Positions 32,988-41,025 of a stretch of DNA of 64,000 bases are shown piece after piece. Under the pieces are notes generated by a model. The model saw nothing but the letters and a program-made list of their open reading frames with translations, did not search any database and was not told the DNA's origin. The position numbers and the translations under genes are program-made. This stretch comes from Streptomyces orinoci (lineage in GTDB: Bacteria > Actinomycetota > Actinomycetes > Streptomycetales > Streptomycetaceae). The DNA is taken from NCBI RefSeq assembly GCF_003121295.1, contig NZ_PHNC01000029.1, positions 186,001-250,000 of the forward strand. Direction: 5' to 3'. Numbering within the stretch: position 1 is the first letter of the stretch; every line of letters starts with the position of its first letter.

Positions 32988-34196
32988 TCAGCAGCGCTCC
33001 AGCGCCCGGAGAACCGCCCCCGCCCCGTCCTCCTCCCCCATGGCAACCGCCACGCCCATCGCCGCCCGCGCGAAGGGGGACGGCTCCGCCGTCACCCGCG
33101 CAAGAGCCGCCGCCAGCCCCTCCACCGTGAGCGCGGCGAACGGAATCGGCGGAGTCGCCGCACCCAGCGCCGCCACCCGCGCCGCCCAGAACGGCTGATC
33201 GGCCGTGACCGGCACCGGCACCGAGGGGATCCCCGCCCGCAGGGCGGCGGCCGCCGTACCCGCCCCCGCATGGTGCACGGCCGCGACACAGCGCGGAAGC
33301 AGCAGCGCATGCGGAACGTCCCCGATGGTCAGCAGGTCGTCCCCCTCGACGTCCGCTGACAACCCCGCACTGCCCGCCTGCAACACCCCCCGCAGCCCGG
33401 CCTTCCGCAGCCCGGACGCGGCCAGCTCTCCCAGTCGTTCGCCCTCCCCCGTGGCCATGCTGCCGAAGCCGACGAACACCGGCGGTGGACCGGCCGCGAG
33501 GAAGTCCTCGATGTCGCAGGGGAGTTGGGACTCGGCGTGGTGCGGCCACCAGTTTCCGGTGACGGCCAGACCGGGCCGCCAGTCACGTGGCCGCGGTACC
33601 ACGGCAGAACTGAAACCGTGCAGCACCGGCCAGCCGTCCGCCTCCAGCCGGCGCCGCACGGCGCCCGGAGCGGCCGGCGGCAGACCGAGGGAGCGGCGCA
33701 ACTCATGGACGGCATCGGCGAACAGCCGGTCCACCATGCGCAGCGAGAACCGTCCCATGGCCCGGTTTCCCAGCCGCCCCAGCGAGCGCGTACCGCCCAC
33801 AGTGGGCGGGAAGTCCCCGGTGGGTGTGGTGGGCTGGAGGTAGACGCCGAGCGAACGGACACCGGTGGCCTCGGCGAGGTGCCAGCCGAAGGGGGCGGTG
33901 CTGGTGGACAGCAGCAGGACTTCGGTGTCCTCCGGGACGGCGTCCGGCAGCCCGGCCGCCATTTTCCGGGCGAACGCGGCGGCCGTTGCCATCAGTTGAC
34001 GGCGGTCACCGGCCGGCCCGCCGCGCGGATCGCCGGGCAGGGAGCGGAAGTCCAGCCCGGCGGCCCGTACCAGCGGGGCGAAGCCCTCATGAGTGGCGAG
34101 GGTGACCTCATGGCCGGCCTCCCGCAGCCGGGCCCCGAGCCCGGTGTACGGGGCGATGTCGCCGCGCGAACCTGCGGCGGTGATAACCAGCTTCAC
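32988..34196 (-). CDS. UGT/MGT-type glycosyltransferase
   Basis: A 402-residue GT-B glycosyltransferase of the family-1 group that includes macrolide and natural-product glycosyltransferases. The N-terminus KLVITAAGSRGDIAPYTGLG is the acceptor-domain motif. The donor-binding region VHHAGAGTAAAALRAGIPSV continues into PVTADQPFWAARVAALG. Expected to move a sugar from a nucleotide donor to a small hydrophobic acceptor. It overlaps the TipA-like regulator gene by four bases and is co-transcribed from its promoter, suggesting drug-induced drug modification. Confidence 0.88.
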   Translation of the reverse strand: MKLVITAAGSRGDIAPYTGLGARLREAGHEVTLATHEGFAPLVRAAGLDFRSLPGDPRGGPAGDRRQLMATAAAFARKMAAGLPDAVPEDTEVLLLSTSTAPFGWHLAEATGVRSLGVYLQPTTPTGDFPPTVGGTRSLGRLGNRAMGRFSLRMVDRLFADAVHELRRSLGLPPAAPGAVRRRLEADGWPVLHGFSSAVVPRPRDWRPGLAVTGNWWPHHAESQLPCDIEDFLAAGPPPVFVGFGSMATGEGERLGELAASGLRKAGLRGVLQAGSAGLSADVEGDDLLTIGDVPHALLLPRCVAAVHHAGAGTAAAALRAGIPSVPVPVTADQPFWAARVAALGAATPPIPFAALTVEGLAAALARVTAEPSPFARAAMGVAVAMGEEDGAGAVLRALERC

Positions 34197-35029
34197 CGGG
34201 CCACCGCCCGGTCGGCGCCAACCTGACCCCCGTCGGCCGGGCCCGCGTCCGGCCGCCCCCCGTCACCCCGCACCGCATTGGCCCGCACCGCACGGTGCAG
34301 ATAGTCGGCCAGACCCGGACGCTGCTGGGACGGTGGGACCAGCAGGGCGAAGGCCCGGGCGTCGGTGGCGAAGTCCGCTGCGATGCGCAGATGCATCTCA
34401 TAGGGGCAGGGCGTGAACCAGCGGGCGATGTGCTGTCGGTGGCGCTCCGCGAGGTCCATGGCCCGTGCCCCGTCGGCCGGTTCGCCGTCGTCGAAGGCGG
34501 CGCAGACCTCCTCCCGCCAGTCGGCGGCCTCGGCCATCAGCCGCTGCCAGTCCTCCTTGCTGTGCGCGGCGGCGCTGGCCATGGACCGCTGGTGCCCCTC
34601 GCTGTGCTCCCACTTCAGCTGGGCCTCGGTGGCATAGCTGAGGTCGAAGCCGATCTCGCCGAAGACCTCGAAGCGTTCCCGGGCGGTGAGCCGGACGCCG
34701 GTGCGTTCCACCTCCATGGCGCGTTCGGCGACCTCGACCAGGCGTCTGAGTTTGGTGACCTGTTCGCTGAGCTGCCGGTGGCGGGCGCGCAGCAGATCCA
34801 GGGCGTTGGCCCGGGGGTCGTCCAGGATGGCGGCTATCTCGTCGAGGGGGAAGCCGAGTTCCCGGTAGAAGAGGATCTGCTGGAGGCGGGCCAGATCGGC
34901 ATCGGAGTAGAGCCGGTAGCCGGCCGGGCTGCGCTCGCTCGGGCAGAGCAGTCCCATCCGGTCGTAGTGGTGCAGGGTGCGTACCGTGACACCGGCGAAT
35001 CCCGACAGCTGGCCGACGGTGTGGCTCAT
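34193..35029 (-). CDS. TipA-like MerR regulator with drug-binding domain
   Basis: A 278-residue MerR protein. The winged helix is at residues 1-70 (VRTLHHYDRMGLLCPSERSP). A coiled coil follows at about 75-112. The TipAS domain covers about 115-255: EVFGEIGFDLSYATEAQLKW, HSKEDWQRLMAE, AERHRQHIARWFTPCPYEMH, then PGLADYLHRAVRANA. C208 in WFTPCPYEMH aligns with the Cys of TipAS that bonds thiostrepton-type antibiotics. AAAGGA precedes the ATG. First gene of an operon with the glycosyltransferase. Confidence 0.9.
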   Translation of the reverse strand: MSHTVGQLSGFAGVTVRTLHHYDRMGLLCPSERSPAGYRLYSDADLARLQQILFYRELGFPLDEIAAILDDPRANALDLLRARHRQLSEQVTKLRRLVEVAERAMEVERTGVRLTARERFEVFGEIGFDLSYATEAQLKWEHSEGHQRSMASAAAHSKEDWQRLMAEAADWREEVCAAFDDGEPADGARAMDLAERHRQHIARWFTPCPYEMHLRIAADFATDARAFALLVPPSQQRPGLADYLHRAVRANAVRGDGGRPDAGPADGGQVGADRAVAR

Positions 35030-35049
35030 GGCGTTCCTTTCGTCCGCGG

Positions 35050-35101
35050 ATCACCTGGATCACCTGAATCACCTTGCTGCCTGACGTGAGGTGAGGGTCA
35101 A
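35050..35101 (-). promoter_or_regulatory. TipA-like promoter/operator with three direct repeats
   Basis: Minus strand: TTGACC (35101-35096), a 19-bp spacer, then CAAGGT (35076-35071). The spacer holds CCTNACGTNAGG (35080-35091), a near-perfect dyad fitting MerR stretched promoters. Between this and the ribosome site are three copies of ATCACCTG/T (plus strand) at 35050-35057, 35059-35066 and 35068-35075, each 9 bp apart, in the 5' leader. Confidence 0.55.
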
Positions 35102-35392
35102 GCGGGGCCCACGGGGTGTGGGGTATCGGCGGCCATTGCCCGGCGCGGCCTGCCCAGCACGCCGATCGGATGCCGGTCCGGTGCCGACAAGGCGCTCTTC
35201 GCCGCCGACGGGGACCGCCTGCTCGCCCTGGGAAGGGACCGCACGCGTGCTGGGAGTTGAGCCCGGCGCACGCCAAGTCGCGTACGCGCGCCGCGAATTC
35301 CGGCGCCGTTCCGGCGCCATTCCCCGGCAGGAGTGGCGGGAGCCGGTTCCGGGCCGGCCCTACGCCCCCTTCCGCGGCTGACGCGGCCCGCC
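35102..35392. other. 291-bp gap without a convincing gene
   Basis: Short frames exist, but none has a ribosome site, a domain or a plausible composition. Fragments such as ALFAADGDRLLALGRDR could be the trace of a decayed gene. A GGCGCCGTTCCGGCGCCATTCC near-repeat lies at about 35311-35332. Confidence 0.45.
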
Positions 35393-36265
35393 TCAGCGCC
35401 GGGACGGCCGTACCGCCAGCACCGCCGCCGCGATCGCCTGCGGCCGGTCGTACATCAGCAGATGCCCGGCGGGGGCGACCGCCTCGAAGCGGCCGTCCAG
35501 CCGCTCGGCGAGCGCCCGTTGGCGTTGCAGCCAGCGGCGCTCCAGCCAGGAGCCGGTGCCGGGCGAGGCGGCGAGCACGGTGACGGGGACCGGCGGCAGC
35601 AGATGCCGGGCCCGCAGCCGCTCCAGTTCCGCGGCCACATCGCGGTAGCGGGCGTTCTCCATCAGCACCGCGCGCACCACCCGGCCGGTGCCATAGGTGA
35701 GGCGCACCAGTTCCTCGGGGGCCGGGTCGCGGCGGCCCACCGAGGAGGCGCGTACGCTCAGCCGGCGCAGCGCCGGGCCCAGGGCTCTGGGCAGTCCGGC
35801 GGCGGCCACCACGCGGCCGCGTGCCCGGGCGGCGACGTGCCGCAGTTCACCGGCGGGCAGCGGGCGGGCGTTGTCCTCGACGCTGCCGTCCACCAGGACC
35901 AGTCCGGCGGTGCGCTCGGGGTAGAGCCGGGCGAATGCCTCCGCGTGGAATCCGGCCAGTGAGTGGCCCACCACCGTGGCGGGTTCGGCCAGGCCCAGGG
36001 CGTCCAGCACCCCGGCGATCCGGCGGGCCTCACCGACGGCGGTGGGCGGCTCCTCGGCGGGGGCGCTGAAGCCCAGGCCGGGACGGTCGAAGCGGACCAC
36101 GGTGCGGTGCGGGGCAAGCAGCGGAACCACCGGTTCCCAGTCGAACCAGCCCATGCCCAGACCGCCGCTGAGCACACACACCGGCCCGGCGCCCTCGCGG
36201 ACCACATGCAGCGGCACTCCGCCGACGCGCAGCATCTGCCCTGGCGGGCGGTGTTCGGATCGCAT
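35393..36265 (-). CDS. Alpha/beta hydrolase
   Basis: A 290-residue hydrolase. Motifs: oxyanion segment LSGGLGMGWFDWE, nucleophile elbow GHSLAG with S102, LVLVDGSVEDN, and a terminal His H268 in PAGHLLMYDRP. Substrate not predictable. GGGGAG precedes the ATG. Its start is 30 bp after the APC permease gene on the same strand, so the two likely share a transcript. Confidence 0.87.
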   Translation of the reverse strand: MRSEHRPPGQMLRVGGVPLHVVREGAGPVCVLSGGLGMGWFDWEPVVPLLAPHRTVVRFDRPGLGFSAPAEEPPTAVGEARRIAGVLDALGLAEPATVVGHSLAGFHAEAFARLYPERTAGLVLVDGSVEDNARPLPAGELRHVAARARGRVVAAAGLPRALGPALRRLSVRASSVGRRDPAPEELVRLTYGTGRVVRAVLMENARYRDVAAELERLRARHLLPPVPVTVLAASPGTGSWLERRWLQRQRALAERLDGRFEAVAPAGHLLMYDRPQAIAAAVLAVRPSRR

Positions 36266-36295
36266 CCCGGTGGCTCCCCTTCGGTTAACGCAACG

Positions 36296-37789
36296 CTAGT
36301 CGAAGGCGGGGCCTTCCCGGTCCCCGGCGGATTCCGCTGCTCCGTCCCGCCCGGCCGTGATCCAGTGCGGTTTGCGGAACTTGAGGAAGGCGAGCGGGGT
36401 GAGGAAACCGAGGATGAGCAGTCCGCCGCCGACGATCAGCAGATAGCGCCACAGCGGCTGTCCGCCGAACTGCTCCGGCGGTACAAAGCCGATGCACATG
36501 GCGGCCAGCGAGGCGGCGAACCCGGTCCCGGCGACCAGGCGCACCGCGGGCACCCTGAAGCCGCGCGGCTGCCCGGGGCGCAGGCTGCGCAGCCGCACCA
36601 CGGCCGCGAACATCAGCAGATAGACCACCAGATAGATCTGGGCGGTGATCACGGAGAAGATCCAGTAGGCGCTGGAGACATTGGGGATCACCGCGTAGAG
36701 CAGGGCGATCAGGGTGGTGAGCAGGCCCTGGGCGACCATGATGTTGCGCGGGGCGCCATGTTTGTTGAGCCGCTGGAGCACCGGCGGGAGATAGCCCTCC
36801 TGCCGGGCGACCAGCAGCAGTCCCCGGGACGGTCCGGCCAGCCAGGTGAGCATGCCGCCGAGGGCGGCGGCGACCAGCAGCACCCCGACCACCTTGGTGA
36901 GCCAGCCGATGTGGAAGTGGTCGAAGAAGCCCTGGAACGCCTGCATCACTCCGGCGGTGAGGCTGAGGTCCTTGCCCGGCATCACCCAGCTGATGGCCAG
37001 CGCGGGCAGGATGAAGATCAGCAGCACCAGGCCGGTGGCGGTGAACACGGCGCGCGGGAAGTCCCGTTCGGGCCTGCGCAGCGCGGAGACATGGACACCG
37101 TTCATCTCCATTCCCGCGTAGGAGAGGAAGTTGCCGACGATCAGCACCAGGGAGGCGATGCCGGTCCAGGGCGGCAGCAGGTGGCCGGTGTCCATGGGCG
37201 CGGCCGGGTGGTTGCCCTGGCCGAGGAAGACCAGGCCCAGAACGACCAGCACGGCGCCGGGTATCAGGGTGCCGATCACCAGCCCGATCCCGGCCAGTCC
37301 GGCCACCGCCCTGGTGCCGCGCGCCGAAACCAGCACGCCCGCCCAGTAGATGACCACGATCACCAGGGCGACATAGCGCCCGTTGTCCGCCAGTGCGGGA
37401 TCCACGACATAGGCAAAGGTACTGGCCACATAGGCCAGCAGGCTGGGGTAGTAGGCGATGGTGAGCGCGAACTGGCACCACACGGCCAGAAATCCCAGCG
37501 GTTTGGACAGCCCCTCGCTGACCCAGCGGTAGATGCCCCCGCTCCAGCCGGAGGCCAGTTCGGCGGAGACCAGGGCCGTGGGCAGCAGAAAGACCACGGC
37601 GGGCACGAGGTAGAGGAAGACGGCGGCCAGTCCGTAGAGGGCCATGGAGGGGGCGGGGCGCAGATTGGCCACCGAGGCGGTGGTCATCAGGGCCAGCCCG
37701 GCCCAGGAGATCATCGGCGGCCGCGTCCGGGCGGCGGCGGGCGCGGCGGTGTCGGGACGTTCGTCCCTGACCTGTTCCTTGAGGGTCAT
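36296..37789 (-). CDS. APC-superfamily amino acid permease
   Basis: A 497-residue permease with about 12 membrane segments. The first segment region MISWAGLALMTTASVANLRP matches the unwound helix 1 of APC transporters of the glutamate/GABA-antiporter-like group. Later segments such as LSYAGMEMNGVHVSALRRPE (helix 6 region) fit. Probably moves an amino acid or amine across the membrane. The following alpha/beta hydrolase may act on a related compound, but nothing fixes the substrate. Confidence 0.88.
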   Translation of the reverse strand: MTLKEQVRDERPDTAAPAAARTRPPMISWAGLALMTTASVANLRPAPSMALYGLAAVFLYLVPAVVFLLPTALVSAELASGWSGGIYRWVSEGLSKPLGFLAVWCQFALTIAYYPSLLAYVASTFAYVVDPALADNGRYVALVIVVIYWAGVLVSARGTRAVAGLAGIGLVIGTLIPGAVLVVLGLVFLGQGNHPAAPMDTGHLLPPWTGIASLVLIVGNFLSYAGMEMNGVHVSALRRPERDFPRAVFTATGLVLLIFILPALAISWVMPGKDLSLTAGVMQAFQGFFDHFHIGWLTKVVGVLLVAAALGGMLTWLAGPSRGLLLVARQEGYLPPVLQRLNKHGAPRNIMVAQGLLTTLIALLYAVIPNVSSAYWIFSVITAQIYLVVYLLMFAAVVRLRSLRPGQPRGFRVPAVRLVAGTGFAASLAAMCIGFVPPEQFGGQPLWRYLLIVGGGLLILGFLTPLAFLKFRKPHWITAGRDGAAESAGDREGPAFD

Positions 37790-37883
37790 AAGCGGGAGAA
37801 GCGTCCTTCGGGGCCGAGCGTTTTGCGTTTCGCCCCATCATCAACCCTTCGGCCCGCTCTGCGCACATCCGCCTCCGGCGGTG

Positions 37884-37900
37884 ATACGGGGTGGGGGTAT
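37884..37900 (+). promoter_or_regulatory. CsoR-like operator candidate before the copper-type genes
   Basis: ATAC (37884-37887) and GTAT (37897-37900) flank the G-tract GGGGTGGGG. AT-rich inverted ends around a G/C tract is the operator layout of copper-sensing CsoR proteins. It lies 30 bp before the DUF6153 start, about where a promoter would be. Confidence 0.4.
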
Positions 37901-37929
37901 GGTGCTCCTCGGAGCGGAGGGGACCTGAG

Positions 37930-38595
37930 ATGCGTCATGCGAGCAAGCCGGGCCGGTACGGCCGCCTGCTGCTGCTCGCCGCGCTGCTGCTGGGGATTGT
38001 CACCATGCATACGCTGGGGCATCCCAGCGGAGGAAGCGCCCATGGCGCGGGCATTGGCCCCGCCCACATGGCCCCGGGCCCGGCCCATCCGGCATCCGCC
38101 GCCGGAGCACCGGGCGGGGCAGGCCACCCGAGCTTCCCGTTCCACCTGCGGACGGACAACGACCGTGCTGCGGACCCGGCTACCGCCGCCATGGCATCGA
38201 ACCGGGCGCCCGCCATGGACATCCGGCAGCAGGTGACCACGGACTCCGCCCGGCCCACGGCATCCGGCGAACTCTCGGGCCCGGCCGCGCGCAACGCGGC
38301 ACTCGTTGCCGAACCACCGGGCCGGCCTGGGGGGTTGGCCGCCCAACCTCGGCCATCGACAGGCCGCGTACCGGAGTTGAGCGCCCCGCTCCCCGGTGGC
38401 ATGGATCCGATGTCGGTCTGTGTGGCCGTGCTCGGCGGTGGGTGGGCCGCCCTGCTGATGGTCTTGCTCGGTGCGGCGCCGGCCGTTTGGGCCACCGCCG
38501 TCCCGCCCCGCCTCCCGGCCGTGTTCGCGGCATGGCCGCAGCCTCCGCCGGCACGGCAGAAGGCCCTCGCCCGGCTGTCGGTGCTGCGCGTATAG
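37930..38595 (+). CDS. DUF6153 membrane protein
   Basis: A 221-residue protein of the DUF6153 family. The N-terminal segment LLLLAALLLGIVTMHTLGHP and the C-terminal MDPMSVCVAVLGGGWAALLM are the family hallmarks, each a membrane segment. The roughly 110-residue middle loop is rich in His and Met at its start (HPSGGSAHGAGIGPAHM), plausible for metal binding outside the membrane. Next to a multicopper oxidase 62 bp downstream, so a role in copper handling is inferred. Confidence 0.85.
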   Translation: MRHASKPGRYGRLLLLAALLLGIVTMHTLGHPSGGSAHGAGIGPAHMAPGPAHPASAAGAPGGAGHPSFPFHLRTDNDRAADPATAAMASNRAPAMDIRQQVTTDSARPTASGELSGPAARNAALVAEPPGRPGGLAAQPRPSTGRVPELSAPLPGGMDPMSVCVAVLGGGWAALLMVLLGAAPAVWATAVPPRLPAVFAAWPQPPPARQKALARLSVLRV

Positions 38596-38657
38596 GAGCG
38601 AGCTCGCGCTCGTCATCCCCTTCGCGGACACCAACACACCATCGAGGTGCACCAACC

Positions 38658-40253
38658 ATGCGTACGATCACCCGCCGCGCCCTGCTGGGCGCGGCAATCG
38701 GCACGGCCACGAGCGGTCTGCTCGCCGCCTGTTCCCGGGACCGGGGCCCCGCCTATGTGGCGCCGGACGGCAAGGAGGTGGCCGCGGCCGAGGCGCGGCG
38801 CCGGGGCAGCGGCACGGTTCGCCGGGTCCGGCTGACCGCGGGGCCGGCCCGGCTGGATCTGGGCGGGACCACCGTCGAGACCTGGGCGTACGGCGGCGCC
38901 CTGCCCGGTGAGGAGATCCGGGTCACTGCCGGGGACACCCTGGCCGCCACCCTCACCAACCAGCTTCCCCAGGCGACTTCGCTGCACTGGCACGGGCTGG
39001 CGCTGCGCAATGACATGGACGGTGTGCCGGGCGTCACCGGTCCCGCCGTGACGGCCGGGCAGAGCTTCACCTACCGCTTCACCACGGCCCGTCCGGGGAC
39101 CTACTGGTTCCATCCGCACTCGGGGGTGCAGCAGGACCGGGGGCTGTACGCGCCGCTGATCGTGGAGGATCCCCATGAGCCACTGTCCTACGACAAGGAG
39201 TGGGTGGTCGTCCTCGACGACTGGGTGGACGGGGTGGAGGGAAGCACTCCGGATTCGGTGCTCACCGAGCTGAGCAAGGGCATGGGCATGGGCATGGGCA
39301 TGGCCGATGGCGATGGCAAGGGCATGGACCATGGGACGCCGGGGATGCACGGGATGCATCGGACACACCAGACGCATCCCGCACACCGGATGCTCCAGGC
39401 CATGGCCGCGCCGGGCGGCGGCGGCCCGTCCCGGATGCTGATGGGTGCCACCAGCGCCGTTCTCGGCGGGGACGCCGGGGACGTGGCCTACCCGCACTAT
39501 CTGGTCAACGGCCGTACCCCGCAGGCCCCGCGCACCTTCGCCGCCAAGCCCGGTGACCGGATACGGATCCGGCTGGTCAACGCGGGCGGCGACACCGCGT
39601 TCCGGGTGGCGCTGGGCGGTCACCGGATGACGGTGACCCACACCGACGGCTTCCCGGTGGAGCACACCGCCACCGACTCCCTGCTGCTGGGCATGGGCGA
39701 GCGCTATGACGTCCTGGTGACGGCCGGCGACGGCGTCTTCCCGCTGACCGCGCTGGCGGAGGGCAAGGGCCGTACCGCGCTCGCGCTGCTGCGCACCGGC
39801 GGCGGCACCGCGCCCGGCGCGGATGTACGCCCCCGGGAGCTGGGCGGCGAACCGCTCACCGCCGGCCGGCTGCGCGCCGACCGTACGGTGACGCTGCCGC
39901 GCCGGGAGCCGGACCGTACGCTCACCCTCCGGCTGACCGGCTCCATGGCCGGCTACGACTGGCGGATCAACGGGGAGAGGTACGACCCGGACCGGCGGCT
40001 GCCGGTGAAGGCCGGGGAGCGGGTCCGCCTGGTCTTCGACAACCGGACCACCATGTGGCACCCGATGCATCTGCACGGCCACACCTTCGCCCTGCCCGGC
40101 GGCGGCCCCCGCAAGGACACCGCCATTGTGCTGCCCGGCCGGCGGCTGGCGGTGGACTTCGACGCCGACAACCCGGGCCTGTGGATGGCGCATTGCCACA
40201 ATGTCTACCACTCGGAGTCCGGGATGATGACGGTGCTCGGCTACCGCGCGTAG
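38658..40253 (+). CDS. Multicopper oxidase (Tat lipoprotein)
   Basis: A 531-residue three-domain copper oxidase. The Tat signal (TRRALLGAAIG) ends in a lipobox LLAAC, so it is exported folded and anchored. Copper sites: HWHGLAL, WFHPHSG, HPMHLHGHTF and MAHCHNVYHSESGMM, covering type 1 and the trinuclear cluster. Residues about 205-255 are a loop of repeated Gly-Met and many His (MGMGMGMADG, HGMHRTHQTHPAHRM), like the Met-rich loop of CueO that binds Cu(I). Expected to oxidise Cu(I) or phenols. Paired with DUF6153. Confidence 0.93.
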   Translation: MRTITRRALLGAAIGTATSGLLAACSRDRGPAYVAPDGKEVAAAEARRRGSGTVRRVRLTAGPARLDLGGTTVETWAYGGALPGEEIRVTAGDTLAATLTNQLPQATSLHWHGLALRNDMDGVPGVTGPAVTAGQSFTYRFTTARPGTYWFHPHSGVQQDRGLYAPLIVEDPHEPLSYDKEWVVVLDDWVDGVEGSTPDSVLTELSKGMGMGMGMADGDGKGMDHGTPGMHGMHRTHQTHPAHRMLQAMAAPGGGGPSRMLMGATSAVLGGDAGDVAYPHYLVNGRTPQAPRTFAAKPGDRIRIRLVNAGGDTAFRVALGGHRMTVTHTDGFPVEHTATDSLLLGMGERYDVLVTAGDGVFPLTALAEGKGRTALALLRTGGGTAPGADVRPRELGGEPLTAGRLRADRTVTLPRREPDRTLTLRLTGSMAGYDWRINGERYDPDRRLPVKAGERVRLVFDNRTTMWHPMHLHGHTFALPGGGPRKDTAIVLPGRRLAVDFDADNPGLWMAHCHNVYHSESGMMTVLGYRA

Positions 40254-40268
40254 GGACCCGGAAACGAA

Positions 40269-40301
40269 CCGGGCCCCCGCCGCGATGCGACGGGGGCCCG
40301 G
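40269..40301. terminator. Strong bidirectional terminator
   Basis: CCGGGCCCCCG (40269-40279) pairs perfectly with CGGGGGCCCGG (40291-40301) around an 11-base loop. It lies between the convergent multicopper oxidase and DUF4234 genes and can serve both. Confidence 0.75.
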
Positions 40302-40322
40302 CCGGGGACGGGAAAGCCGGAA

Positions 40323-40835
40323 TCAGGCGGCCAGCGGGATCTGGGTGCCCGGGGGGACCTGGCCGTACTGGTCCACGACCTTGTTCAGCTCGCTCTGGTA
40401 GTAGACCGAGTGCGTGCCGAAGATGAAGACCAGGAACAGGCCCAGGCCGCCGCTGCAGGTCTGCGGCAGACCGGCCGCCCGCTGGGCGTCGGCGATCCGC
40501 TTGCCGGTGTTGTAGTAGGAGACAAACGGCGGGATCAGCAGGTACCAGCCGAACCAGATGGTCAGCATGGAGCCCGCCGGGCTGATCTTGCGGCGGCTGT
40601 CGAACTCCGCCATCTCCTTGTGGATCTTGAAGTACCAGACCAGGGAGTAGATCCCCAGCGTGATGATCACCAGGAACCAGACGGCCCAGGGGCCGCGCCG
40701 CTTCATGGCCAGGCCGTAGTGGGCGGGCGCCGGGTATCCGGCGGGGGCGGCGGGGGCCGGGTAACCGTATCCGGCGGGCATCTGCTGGTACGGATTGGGG
40801 GCGGGCTGGCCCCACCCCTGCGGCGGCGTGCTCAA
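40323..40835 (-). CDS. DUF4234 membrane protein
   Basis: A 170-residue protein. The first 42 residues are Pro/Gly/Tyr/Gln-rich (NPYQQMPAGYGYPAPAAP), like other cytoplasmic tails of Streptomyces membrane proteins. The DUF4234 core follows: RGPWAVWFLVIITLGIYSLV, WYFKIHKEMAEF, then two more segments ending FGTHSVYYQSELNKVVDQYG. Function of the family is not known. Start ATG lies in a region with CCATGGC/GCCATGG symmetry. Confidence 0.85.
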   Translation of the reverse strand: MSTPPQGWGQPAPNPYQQMPAGYGYPAPAAPAGYPAPAHYGLAMKRRGPWAVWFLVIITLGIYSLVWYFKIHKEMAEFDSRRKISPAGSMLTIWFGWYLLIPPFVSYYNTGKRIADAQRAAGLPQTCSGGLGLFLVFIFGTHSVYYQSELNKVVDQYGQVPPGTQIPLAA

Positions 40836-40874
40836 CGAGTCTCCTTGGCATGGACCCTGGCGGGTTTTCAGTCA

Positions 40875-40894
40875 CCATGGCTGGTTCGCCATGG
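40875..40894. promoter_or_regulatory. Inverted repeat between DUF4234 and nadE
   Basis: CCATGGC (40875-40881) and GCCATGG (40888-40894), with six bases between, form a perfect 7-bp dyad about 40 bp upstream of the DUF4234 start and 130 bp from nadE. Possibly an operator; no regulator assigned. Confidence 0.35.
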
Positions 40895-41013
40895 GCGATG
40901 GGCAAGGTTTTCACAAGATCGGACTCATACGCCACCGGAACCCCGGCATCCCCTCCCTCACCCCTGTCACTCCTGTGGCTCCCCTCACACCAAGATCGCG
41001 TCAGAAAGACGAA

Positions 41014-41019
41014 TACACT
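41014..41019 (+). promoter_or_regulatory. -10 box of leaderless nadE
   Basis: TACACT ends six bases before the GTG start. Transcription would begin at or next to that G. No ribosome site exists between. The -35 is not clear. Confidence 0.55.
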
Positions 41020-41025
41020 GGCTGT

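Noticed and set aside
35091..35381. 96-codon frame on the plus strand as a gene
   Set aside because: It starts inside the TipA-like promoter, lacks a ribosome site, and has Arg/Pro-rich shadow composition.
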